From Mycobacterium sp. E183 (GTDB lineage Bacteria; Actinomycetota; Actinomycetes; Mycobacteriales; Mycobacteriaceae): a stretch of 34,510 nt of DNA. A program made the translations under genes and the position numbers. Each line of letters starts with the position of its first letter. Within the stretch, counting starts at the first letter, position 1. The stretch is from positions 1-34,510 of the forward strand of contig NZ_LZJN01000098.1 of NCBI RefSeq assembly GCF_001667735.1. Reading direction: 5' to 3'. The notes beneath the pieces are model-generated. The model saw only the letters and a program-made list of their open reading frames with translations, did not search any database and had not been told where the DNA came from. Shown piece by piece: positions 1 to 6,660 of this stretch.

Positions 1-80
1 CGCCGACGTGCTGTTTCGGGTTTGCAATTTCCGTCACAGCCGCCCGGATCCCGGCGGTCCGGTGTGGCGGGCGGGGCGCC
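1..80. repeat. Left arm of an 80-bp inverted repeat
   Basis: Base i of this arm pairs with base 480-i of the right arm. 79 of 80 positions match; the one mismatch is at 72/408. The match stops abruptly at 81. It could extend left of the window, because base 1 is still matched. On the minus strand this arm encodes the same peptide as the right arm does on the plus strand. Confidence 0.9.
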
Positions 81-136
81 GGCGTGCTGGTCGGCGGTTG
101 CAGACGGTCCCGCAGGAATTCGTCGCGCTCGTTCAT
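1..136 (-). CDS. 5' part of an unidentified minus-strand gene, cut by the window edge
   Basis: An open frame starts at an ATG whose complement is at 134-136 and runs off the left edge without a stop (45 codons visible). A GAGGAG ribosome-binding site lies just upstream. The visible protein is charged at the start (MNERDEFLRDR), then proline-rich, then contains TAGIRAAVTEIANP. No domain is recognisable. Its position suggests it may be the displaced N-terminus of the Rv3860-type gene whose body starts near 1196: an inversion of the gltB/Rv3860 divergent promoter region would put it exactly here. That is inference. About 26 codons of it lie in the inverted repeat that recurs at 400-479. Confidence 0.45.
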   Translation of the reverse strand, partial: MNERDEFLRDRLQPPTSTPAPRPPHRTAGIRAAVTEIANPKQHVG

Positions 137-771
137 GGGCTCCTCGGGTGCCAGGCGATCGAGCGGCGTTCGGGTGGTTGTCCGGCGCCAGTGATAAGCG
201 CCACGGCCCAACCACCGACGCCGGATGCGGACCAGTACCGGTCCAGTATCTCCTCCGTGGCTCGCAATGCCATCGTGCAAACTTAGCAGCGCTTACTGCA
301 CTGCGGCCTCGGTCGCTCTGGCCGCTCCCTGAGCACGATCATGCGCGCAGGCTGCCACGCGCCACCCGCACCGGCGGTCGACGCCAGCAAACTTCCACGG
401 GCGCCCCACCCGCCACACCGGACCGCCGGGATCCGGGCGGCTGTGACGGAAATTGCAAACCCGAAACAGCACGTCGGCGCCGCTGCGGCGCCTCCGCCGC
501 CGAGAAATTTACGGCGCTGCCAGGTGACGGTTAGACTTGACGAAGTTGGCATGTCAGCCGGGTATTGTCATATCGTTTTACGACTTGTCGAGACCGGTTT
601 CCAGGCCACCGTTCAGCGCTGCACGGACGCATCCCTAACAGGATCATCTCCGCCTGGGGACAGCCTATCGAGACAAGACCGAGGGGTCACAGCCCGCAAC
701 CTTCGGGTGCGATCTCATCGGAGCAGCCGTCAACGGCCGCTCGCAACGTTCAGGTGAAGGGTCAGGTGCAT
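137..771. other. Non-coding spacer upstream of the gltB fragment
   Basis: These 635 bases lie between two outward-pointing gene starts (minus strand at 136, plus strand at 772). They hold the right arm of the inverted repeat and presumably the gltB promoter. A TTGACG element is seen at 537-542, but the nearest -10-like sequence (TATTGT, 563-568) is 20 bases away, so it is a weak promoter candidate. Open frames across the spacer look like GC-rich noise. I see no RNA gene. Confidence 0.5.
400..479. repeat. Right arm of the 80-bp inverted repeat
   Basis: This is the reverse complement of 1-80 with one mismatch. It lies in the spacer upstream of the gltB fragment. Read on the plus strand it encodes the same TAGIRAAVTEIANP peptide as the left arm, but no convincing gene surrounds it here. 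It may be a duplicated gene fragment or a fold-back assembly artefact. Confidence 0.9.
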
Positions 772-1196
772 ATGACGCCCAAGCGCGTCGGGTTATACAA
801 CCCCGCGTTCGAGCACGATTCGTGCGGGGTAGCCATGGTCGTCGATATGCACGGCCGTCGTAGCCGCGACATCGTGGACAAGGCAATCACCGCGCTGCTC
901 AACCTCGAACACCGCGGTGCTCAGGGCGCCGAGCCGCGCAGCGGTGACGGGGCCGGCATCCTGATCCAGGTTCCGGATGCGTTCTTGCGTGAGGTCGTCG
1001 ACTTCGAACTCCCCGAGCCGGGCAGCTATGCCACCGGCATCGCCTTCCTGCCCCAGTCGTCGAAGGACGCCGCGGCGGCCTGCGACGCGGTCGAGAAGAT
1101 CGCCGAGGCCGAGGGCCTGACGGTGCTCGGCTGGCGCAACGTGCCCATCGACGACTCCTCGCTGGGGGCGCTCTCCCGTGACGCGATGCCCACCTG
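772..1196 (+). pseudogene. gltB: gltB 5' fragment (glutamate synthase large subunit, N-terminus only)
   Basis: About 141 codons match the start of the actinobacterial glutamate synthase large subunit, which makes glutamate from glutamine and 2-oxoglutarate. The start [11 protein letters not shown] and Cys18 in the motif SCGVA are visible. That Cys is the nucleophile of the N-terminal class II glutamine amidotransferase domain after propeptide removal. The full protein is about 1500 residues. Here similarity ends at ...LSRDAMPT (1194), and the same frame runs on as an unrelated arginine/proline-rich tail to a stop at 1698. From about 1196 the DNA codes in another frame for an Rv3860-like ATPase. 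A GAAGG motif (756-760) could serve the ATG at 772. The product cannot be a working GltB. The gene normally points away from Rv3860, so its orientation here is also abnormal. Confidence 0.8.
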
Positions 1197-2224
1197 CTCC
1201 GCCGCCGCGTCCGGCCGCACCGCCACCACGACCCTCCGCCCCGGGCGCCGCACCGCGGCCGGCCGCGCCGCCGCCTCCGCAGGCGGCATCGGCGCCCGTC
1301 ACACCCAAGCCGGCCCCGACGGCCATCGACGCGGTGCCCGACCGCGGTTGGCGTCGTGTCCTCCGGCTGGTCACTTTCGGCCTCGTCAACCTCGGCCCTT
1401 CGCCGGCGCAGCAGCAGGACGCGCAGTTCGAGGCGACCATCCGCACCCGCCTGCACGGGAACTACAAGGTCGGTGTCCTCGGCAAGGGTGGAGTGGGAAA
1501 GACATCGGTGGCCGCCAGCGTCGGATCGCTGTTCGCCGAGCTCCGGCGGCAGGATCACACGGTGGCGATCGACGCCGACACGGCATTCGGCCGCCTCAGC
1601 AGCCGGATCGATCCGGCGACTACCGGCTCGTTCTGGGAACTGACCGCCGACAAGAACCTGCAGTCCTTCGGCGATGTGGTTGCCCGCGTGGGACGTAACT
1701 CCGTTGGCCTCTATGTCCTCGGCGGCGAGCCGGCGTCGGGTCCGCGCCGCGTGCTCGACGCCGCGATCTACCGGGAGGCCGCGTTGCGCCTGGACCGCCA
1801 CTTCGCGATCTCGGTCATCGACTGCGGTTCGACGATGGACGCGCCGGTCACCCAGGAGGTGCTGCGCGACTTGGACGCGCTGATCGTGGTCTCCTCGCCG
1901 TGGGCCGACGGGGCGTCCGCCGCCGCCAGGACCATGGAGTGGCTGGTCGACCAGGGCTTCGACACTCTGCTGCAGAGCACCGTCGTGGTGCTCAACGATT
2001 CCGACGGGCACGCCGACAAACGGACGCGGGCGCAGCTGGCCCGGGAGTTCACCGACCACGGCCGGCCGGTGATCGAGGTCCCCTTCGACCCGCACCTGCG
2101 GCCGGGCGGCGTCATCGATGTGAGCCGCGAAATGTCGGCCGCCACGCGGCGGAAGTTCCTGGAGCTCACCGCGACAATCGCCGGCTACTTCGCGGCCCGG
2201 CCCGAGAACCAGCGGCCGGGCTAG
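1178..2224 (+). CDS. MinD/ParA-like P-loop ATPase, Rv3860/EspI family, with a displaced 5' end
   Basis: The frame has a proline/alanine-rich start (about residues 4-50) and then a MinD/ParA-type ATPase domain. The deviant Walker A motif GKGGVGKTS is at about residues 102-110, and an [15 protein letters not shown] switch-like segment follows. The same layout (Pro-rich leader plus MinD-like ATPase) occurs in EspI at 22951. The family (Rv3860, Rv3888c, EspI) is linked to ESX loci; its exact role is unknown, and an ATP-dependent regulatory or positioning role is likely. The only available start (GTG 1178) lies inside the gltB fragment, in another frame and with no clear ribosome-binding site. The true N-terminus therefore appears to be lost or moved, and expression is doubtful. 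Its TAG stop overlaps the stop of the convergent sigma factor gene. Confidence 0.7.
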   Translation: MTRCPPAPPPRPAAPPPRPSAPGAAPRPAAPPPPQAASAPVTPKPAPTAIDAVPDRGWRRVLRLVTFGLVNLGPSPAQQQDAQFEATIRTRLHGNYKVGVLGKGGVGKTSVAASVGSLFAELRRQDHTVAIDADTAFGRLSSRIDPATTGSFWELTADKNLQSFGDVVARVGRNSVGLYVLGGEPASGPRRVLDAAIYREAALRLDRHFAISVIDCGSTMDAPVTQEVLRDLDALIVVSSPWADGASAAARTMEWLVDQGFDTLLQSTVVVLNDSDGHADKRTRAQLAREFTDHGRPVIEVPFDPHLRPGGVIDVSREMSAATRRKFLELTATIAGYFAARPENQRPG

Positions 2225-3099
2225 GCCTGCTCGGCGACCTCGCCCGCCCGTGCGGACGGGTCGGCGATCGCCTCGAGCTTCGCCACCTTCGACCCGCGGA
2301 TCGTCAGCACGATGACGGCAAACAGCCGGCGGTGGCTGAACGCCAGCAGCACCGGTTGCCCGACGGGACCGCTGACCAGCGTGACGTCGGGCCACAGGTA
2401 CCGCAGCAGGTTGGTGGCCACCGCGTCCGGCCCGTGATTGATCTGCGGGGGCGGCGCCGGGTCGGCGAGGATCGTGCCCACGCCCCACACCGTCGGATCC
2501 AGCACGGCGGCCAACGCGCCAAGGTCACCGTTGGCGCACGCGGTGATGAATTTTTCGGTGACGAGCTGATGCTCGCTCGATGCCACCACGTTCGTTGTAG
2601 GCTGAGCGGCAACGAATTTCGCCCGTGCACGGCGCGCCAGCTGCCGACACGTACCGACCGGGCGGCCTACCGTTTCGGAGATCGAGTCGAACGGGACGCC
2701 GAACACGTCGTGCAGCACGAAGGCGACCCGCTCCCCCGGACTGAGCCGGCGCAACACCTCGAGCAACGCGGCGCGGATCTCGTCGTCGAGAGTGACCCGG
2801 TCAGCCGGATCGGAGCGCTGCGGCGTGGGCCGCTCTCCGACCTCGCCCGGGCGTTCGTAACGAGCGCGGGCCGAGCGCACCTGGTCGAGGCAAAGTCGGC
2901 TGGCCACCACCGTCAGCCAGCCCCGAACGTCCTCGATCTCACCCGCCTCGACCCTCGACAACCGCAGAAAGGCCTCCTGCGCAATATCTTCCGCATCCCC
3001 GATGTCGCCGAGCATTTGGTAGGCGAGGTTGACCAGATAGGGACGGTGACGACGCCAGGCGTCGGCGACCTGGTCGCTCGCTGATTGCGGCTGGTTCAT
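2221..3099 (-). CDS. ECF RNA polymerase sigma factor, SigI-like, with C-terminal SnoaL/NTF2-like domain
   Basis: The 292-residue protein has sigma region 2 at about residues 10-80 (YLVNLAYQMLGDIGDAEDIAQEAF, then DVRGWLTVVASRLCLDQVRS). Sigma region 4 is at about 115-170 (LSPGERVAFVLHDVFGVPF, then GTCRQLARRARAKF). About 110 further residues resemble the SnoaL/NTF2-like extension of SigI, SigJ and other ECF41-like factors. It would redirect RNA polymerase to a small regulon. Length and segment order match mycobacterial SigI (about 290 aa), but the neighbourhood differs from sigI in M. tuberculosis, so this is probably a paralog. It is divergent from a NAD(P)-binding protein gene, which fits the known ECF41 habit of pairing with oxidoreductase or epimerase targets. 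No anti-sigma gene is adjacent; in such factors the C-terminal domain is thought to modulate activity. Confidence 0.85.
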   Translation of the reverse strand: MNQPQSASDQVADAWRRHRPYLVNLAYQMLGDIGDAEDIAQEAFLRLSRVEAGEIEDVRGWLTVVASRLCLDQVRSARARYERPGEVGERPTPQRSDPADRVTLDDEIRAALLEVLRRLSPGERVAFVLHDVFGVPFDSISETVGRPVGTCRQLARRARAKFVAAQPTTNVVASSEHQLVTEKFITACANGDLGALAAVLDPTVWGVGTILADPAPPPQINHGPDAVATNLLRYLWPDVTLVSGPVGQPVLLAFSHRRLFAVIVLTIRGSKVAKLEAIADPSARAGEVAEQA

Positions 3100-3125
3100 G
3101 CCTCTTCGACGATCTGCTGCGGCAA

Positions 3126-3154
3126 AAAGTTACGGGATCTGCGTTTGTAACTTT
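3126..3154. promoter_or_regulatory. Inverted repeat AAAGTTAC-N13-GTAACTTT between sigma factor and reductase genes
   Basis: Perfect 8-bp arms lie at 3126-3133 and 3147-3154 in the 114-bp divergent spacer. The right arm TGTAACTTT followed about 15 bases later by CGTC (3169-3172) resembles an ECF promoter (ECF41 type: TGTCACA, about 16 bases, CGTC) pointing toward the gene at 3214. This suggests control by the adjacent sigma factor. The arms are seen in the sequence; the function is inferred. Confidence 0.5.
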
Positions 3155-3213
3155 CCCACCTTCCGCCCCGTCCTTTTAGCACCGCAGAAAAATCAGCAGA
3201 GAGGAACCATCCC

Positions 3214-4056
3214 ATGACGATCGTGGTAACCGGCGCGACCGGTAACGTCGGGCGACCCCTTGTCACCGCGCTTGTGGCCGCTGGAGCGCCGGTCCGGGCG
3301 GTCACCCGCGCGCCGGATAGAGCCGGGCTTCCCCCCGGCGTCGAACTGGTGGGCTCGGCGGCCGACGCGTTACCCGGCGCGTCGGCGGTGTTTCTCAACT
3401 CCAGGGCGCTGGGTGCCGACCTGAACGAGGTGGTGGAGTTGTGCGTGCGCGCCGGCGTCACCAGGCTGGTGGCGCTTTCGGCCATCAACGCCGATGACGA
3501 CTTCGCCCGGCAACCGTCCCGCTTCCGCGGAGACCGCAATAAAGAGGTGGAGCAGCTGGCCGTTGACTCCGGCGCGGAATGGGTGAGCCTGCGGCCCAGC
3601 GTTTTCGCGACCAACTTCGCCGGCATGTGGTCCGCGCAGCTGCGCGCCGGCGACGTGGTCTACGGTCCGTACGCTTCGGCTTCGGTGGCGCCCATTGTCG
3701 AGACCGACATCGCCGAGGTGGCGGCGCGGGCGCTGCTCACCGACGAGTTGGTGGGACAGCGGATCCCGCTGACCGGTCCGCAGGCCTTCACCAATTCGGA
3801 ACTGGTCGAGGCCATCGGTGCCGTCCTGGGTCGACAGTTGCGCTATTGCGAGATACCGAATGATGCTGTGCGCCAGCGGTTTATCGGATTAGGCTTTCCG
3901 GCAGCCTTCGGCGATGCCTATATCGCCATGCTCGCCGCTACGCTCGACACGCCCGCGCTGGTCACCCATGACGTCGAGAAGATCCTCGGGCGGGCGGCGA
4001 CCCCGTTCGCCCAGTGGGTCGCCGACCATCGCGACGTCTTCTCCGCCATTGGTTGA
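3214..4056 (+). CDS. NmrA/SDR-type NAD(P)-binding protein
   Basis: The 280-residue protein opens with a beta-strand and the Rossmann motif VTGATGNVGRPL (residues 5-16), typical of atypical short-chain dehydrogenases of the NmrA/NAD(P)H-binding family. SAIN and the later LRPSVFATNF segment fit this fold. The catalytic YxxxK of classical SDRs is not evident, so it may be a sensor or an isomerase-like or quinone-reductase-like protein. The start at 3214 has an AGAGAGGAACC ribosome-binding site. It is divergent from the SigI-like factor and followed after 10 bp by a Ddn-family gene, probably in one transcript. The substrate is unknown. Confidence 0.8.
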   Translation: MTIVVTGATGNVGRPLVTALVAAGAPVRAVTRAPDRAGLPPGVELVGSAADALPGASAVFLNSRALGADLNEVVELCVRAGVTRLVALSAINADDDFARQPSRFRGDRNKEVEQLAVDSGAEWVSLRPSVFATNFAGMWSAQLRAGDVVYGPYASASVAPIVETDIAEVAARALLTDELVGQRIPLTGPQAFTNSELVEAIGAVLGRQLRYCEIPNDAVRQRFIGLGFPAAFGDAYIAMLAATLDTPALVTHDVEKILGRAATPFAQWVADHRDVFSAIG

Positions 4057-4066
4057 GGAGCCCGAC

Positions 4067-4507
4067 ATGTCCGAACTGCGCCCACCGCGCTACCTCAAGC
4101 CCATGAACAAGGTGATGATGGCGGTCCAACGGCTGGGGATTCCCACCGGTCCGGCCATGGTGTTGACGGTGCCCGGCCGCAAGTCCGGTCGGCCCCGCAG
4201 CACGCCGATGACGCCGTTCGAATTCCGGGGCGACCTGTACGTGGTGGCCGGCTATCCCGGCGCCGACTGGGCGGCGAACGCACGGGCGGCGGGCACCGGC
4301 AGGCTCAGCCGGGGCCGACGGTCACAGCAGGTCCGGATCGTCGAACTCTCCGCCGCCCAGGCGCGGCCGGTGTTGCGGGAATTCCCGGTCAAGGTCCCGG
4401 TCGGTGTGGCATTCGCGAAGCGATCCGGGATGGTGCGTGATGGAACGGCTGACGAATTCGAAGCACTGGCGGGGCGGCTCGCCGTCTTCAGGTTCGAGCC
4501 GACTTAA
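4067..4507 (+). CDS. Deazaflavin (F420)-dependent nitroreductase family protein (Ddn-like)
   Basis: The 146-residue protein has the family layout: a short helical N-terminus (RYLKPMNKVMMAVQRLG), then LTVPGRKSGRPRSTPM, a conserved basic loop of the Ddn/DUF385 F420H2-binding split-barrel fold. YVVAGYPGADWAANARA follows. Members reduce quinones and other substrates with F420H2, a cofactor abundant in mycobacteria. The start ATG 4067 is chosen because it aligns with the family start, follows GAGGAG (4056-4061) and lies 10 bp after the preceding stop. A longer in-frame start at 3914 would overlap the upstream gene by 143 bases and is less likely. It is co-directional with the NAD(P)-binding gene and convergent with whiB6. 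Confidence 0.82.
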   Translation: MSELRPPRYLKPMNKVMMAVQRLGIPTGPAMVLTVPGRKSGRPRSTPMTPFEFRGDLYVVAGYPGADWAANARAAGTGRLSRGRRSQQVRIVELSAAQARPVLREFPVKVPVGVAFAKRSGMVRDGTADEFEALAGRLAVFRFEPT

Positions 4508-4603
4508 CGGCCGGCGCCTGTTGTGAAGTCCCAGAGGGAAAGCGGTGCAACGGTTTCCGTCGGGACCCGTCGCCGACCCGAAGTGGGCGGCCATGGCAGG
4601 AGG

Positions 4604-4885
4604 CTAGGCCGACTTCGCGGTCTCGCGCACGGGGTACCCGTTGCGCTCGGCCAGGGATCGCAATTGACGCAGCGCGAATGCGCGGGGGCGCCCCCCTTCG
4701 GGGATCACCACGCCGGCCCACAGGCCCTCCGCGCCGGCCGACTCGACCGCTTCCCGCGCGCACATCCAACGCCGGGGGCACGCACGGCACGCGGCGATGG
4801 CCTCGGCGTCCGGGGCGGTGGTCCAACGGTCGGGGTCCTGCGTGCAGGCGCCGAGCGGGATGTTGAACAAAGGTGTTGCGGTCAT
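4604..4885 (-). CDS. whiB6: WhiB6, redox-sensing Fe-S transcriptional regulator of ESX-1
   Basis: The 93-residue protein has the four WhiB cysteines C14, C33, C36 and C42 (the C-x2-C-x5-C cluster) that hold a [4Fe-4S] centre. It also has the G[VI]W-type turn as GLWAGVV (54-60) and a basic PEGGRPRAF segment for DNA contact. It matches WhiB6, which lies upstream of the ESX-1 genes in M. tuberculosis and M. marinum and activates ESX-1 substrate genes. The start at 4885 has a strong AGAAGGAACC ribosome-binding site. M. tuberculosis WhiB6 is annotated as about 116 aa from an earlier start; the protein from the start chosen here covers the whole conserved core. The gene is divergent from espM across a 504-bp spacer. 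Confidence 0.92.
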   Translation of the reverse strand: MTATPLFNIPLGACTQDPDRWTTAPDAEAIAACRACPRRWMCAREAVESAGAEGLWAGVVIPEGGRPRAFALRQLRSLAERNGYPVRETAKSA

Positions 4886-5389
4886 GGCGATGGTTCCTTC
4901 TGAAGCGTTGCGTTCTGCTCATCTGCTTCGCAACGATATAGGACTAACCGCTGCATTGCAACAGTTTAGCTTCGGTATCGCATCGCTTCGTTCGGACGTT
5001 TCGCTTCAGCGGCCGGCCCAGTGGGGCGGCGTGACCGGATGGAAAGCCTTTTGAACTGGCTATTTGCGTCGTTACGGCCACTTTTCATCAATAGGATGGG
5101 ACGGTTACGTAACCGTAGCGTTTGGGCTCGCTTCGGCTCTTCGCCGACAAAGGAGCGTTCGGATGGGAGGCACGAAACCGTAGCGCTCCACGCGCGATCC
5201 ATGGAGGTCCCCGCGCGCGGATCGCCACAAGATGACGTCGTTGTCGCGTCGGCATAGCGTTCCGACGGTGCGGCTCCGAAACTGTGATTCGAAACGTAGC
5301 GGCATGCGATGGAATTTGACGGGTGCGACGGTTAGGATTGCAGGCGGCGGAAGGCCCGCCCAGCTGCCTCGATCGAGGAACCACCGCAG
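4886..5389. promoter_or_regulatory. whiB6-espM divergent control region
   Basis: This 504-bp spacer has no convincing gene. It holds an inverted repeat CGTTGCG-N16-CGCAACG (4906-4912, 4929-4935) near the whiB6 start, and a perfect 16-bp palindrome at 5101-5116. The sequence ACCGTAGCG occurs at 5112-5120 and 5177-5185, and AACGTAGCG at 5293-5301. In M. marinum, EspM is known to bind the whiB6-espM spacer and repress whiB6, and PhoP binds near whiB6 in M. tuberculosis. Which element here binds which protein is not known. Confidence 0.65.
5101..5116. promoter_or_regulatory. Perfect 16-bp palindrome ACGGTTACGTAACCGT
   Basis: Every base matches its reverse complement; the symmetry ends at 5100 and 5117. 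It sits roughly mid-spacer between whiB6 and espM and overlaps the first ACCGTAGCG repeat. It is a plausible operator, with EspM as the obvious candidate. Confidence 0.5.
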
Positions 5390-6481
5390 ATGCCCCGCAC
5401 CGAGTCGAGTACCGATCTCGCCGTCCTGGTCATCCATAGCGGTGCGACGTCGCACGAAATCGAGCCCGGTCGGGGCGTGGTCACCATTGGCCGGGACCCG
5501 CAGGACGACGTGCGGATCGAGCAGATCTCCGCGGAGCATCTGTACGCCGAACCCGTGGACGGTTCGTGGCGGATCGTGGACAAGGGACCGGACGGCATGT
5601 TCGTCGACGGACACCGCATGAGCTCGGTGACGGTGACGGACAAAATGACGGTCCGGCTCGGCGATCCCAGCTCGGGCGAAGTTCTCACGTTCGAGATCGT
5701 CACGCCCCCCGGCGCCGGTGGACGGCCCGAACAGAAGTCCGATGGCGTCGAGCCGGATCCGGGGATGGCCCGCGCGGGCGCGGCCGCCGCCGCGCGCCGT
5801 CGGGAACTGGGCATCAGCCAGCGCAGCCTGGCGGCCGACGGGATCATCAATGCTGGCGCCCTCATCGCGTTCGAAAAGGGCCGCAGTTGGCCGCGGGAGC
5901 GCACCCAGGCCAAGCTCGAGCAGGTGTTGCAGTGGCCCGCCGGGACCATCGCGCGGATCCGCCGCGGACAGCCCGACGCCGGCGAAGAGATCCCACCGGC
6001 GGTCGCTACCGGCACCGCCAAAACCTCGACCGAGGCCCCGCAGTCCGATGCCCCGGCCTCGCTGATCGCGCAGGCGATCGTCGCCGCCGTGGACGGTTGC
6101 GGCCTGGCCATCGCGGCATTGCCGTCGCCCGACGACCCGGAGTTCACCGAGCGCGCGACGCCGATCCTTGCCGATCTCCGGCAACTCGAGGCGATCGCGG
6201 TGCGCGCCACCCGCATCAGCCGGATCACGCCCGAACTGATCAAAGCCCTGAGTACGGTTCGGCGCCACTACGACGAGCTGATGACGCGCGGTGCGACCGC
6301 CCCGGGCGCCCCGCTGGCACAACGCCTCTACGCGGCCCGGCGGCGGGCGAACCTTTCTCCCGCGGAGACCGCCGAGGCGGCCGGGGTGACCGAAGAAATG
6401 ATCGTGCGGGCGGAGGCCGACGAGGCGGTGCCAGCCGAAGTCGCCGACGCGATCGAAACGCTGATCGGCCATATTCACTGA
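5390..6481 (+). CDS. espM: EspM-like FHA/HTH transcriptional regulator of whiB6 (Rv3863 ortholog)
   Basis: The 363-residue protein begins with a forkhead-associated domain (about 10-105): GR at 34-35, S47-x2-H50 and FVDGHRM in place of the usual N-G. FHA domains bind phosphothreonine, so it may respond to Ser/Thr kinases. An XRE-like helix-turn-helix region lies at about 120-185 (ARRRELGISQRSLAADG...). A second HTH-like segment is near the C-terminus (ARRRANLSPAETAEAAGVTEEM). Position and orientation, divergent from whiB6 and upstream of the espE/espF genes, match Rv3863 and M. marinum EspM. EspM represses whiB6 when the ESX-1 membrane complex is absent. A GAGGAA ribosome-binding site lies at 5375-5380. 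The FHA match to the described EspM is inferred from sequence. Confidence 0.85.
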   Translation: MPRTESSTDLAVLVIHSGATSHEIEPGRGVVTIGRDPQDDVRIEQISAEHLYAEPVDGSWRIVDKGPDGMFVDGHRMSSVTVTDKMTVRLGDPSSGEVLTFEIVTPPGAGGRPEQKSDGVEPDPGMARAGAAAAARRRELGISQRSLAADGIINAGALIAFEKGRSWPRERTQAKLEQVLQWPAGTIARIRRGQPDAGEEIPPAVATGTAKTSTEAPQSDAPASLIAQAIVAAVDGCGLAIAALPSPDDPEFTERATPILADLRQLEAIAVRATRISRITPELIKALSTVRRHYDELMTRGATAPGAPLAQRLYAARRRANLSPAETAEAAGVTEEMIVRAEADEAVPAEVADAIETLIGHIH

Positions 6482-6550
6482 GCGCGGCGGCGCACCCGCC
6501 CCAACGTTCACAATCTCTCCTTTTCACCGCGCTGTGGAAGCCGTTGCCTT

Positions 6551-6600
6551 TCCCAAAAATTCGTGCACGGGCGCCAGTCAGAGCGCGTTACGCTAAACGG
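6551..6600 (+). promoter_or_regulatory. Conserved upstream block, EspA/EspE copy 1
   Basis: This block contains CCCAAAAATTCGTGCA, then about 21 bases, then GTTACGCTAAAC, ending 61 bases before the ATG at 6661. A near-identical block lies at 10151-10200 before copy 3, with the same spacing to within one base. Shared non-coding sequence before two paralogs suggests a common promoter or activator site. Confidence 0.55.
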
Positions 6601-6660
6601 GCGGTTAATGCGCGGTACGCGCAATCAACACGCGGAAGGCTCAAACCGGAGGACCCACTT

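Noticed and set aside
283..552. 89-codon minus-strand frame in the gltB upstream spacer
   Set aside because: It crosses the inverted repeat arm, has no recognisable domain and a low-complexity GGGGAAAA stretch.
899..2488. 529-codon open frame on the minus strand
   Set aside because: It runs antisense to the gltB fragment and the Rv3860-like gene and across the sigma factor gene; its composition is Arg/Gly-rich as in GC-driven shadow frames.
3914..4066. Longer start for the Ddn-like protein
   Set aside because: It would overlap the upstream gene by 143 bases; ATG 4067 has GAGGAG and matches the family N-terminus.
5105..6511. 468-codon minus-strand frame
   Set aside because: It is antisense to espM, which has a clear FHA domain; the antisense protein has no recognisable domain.
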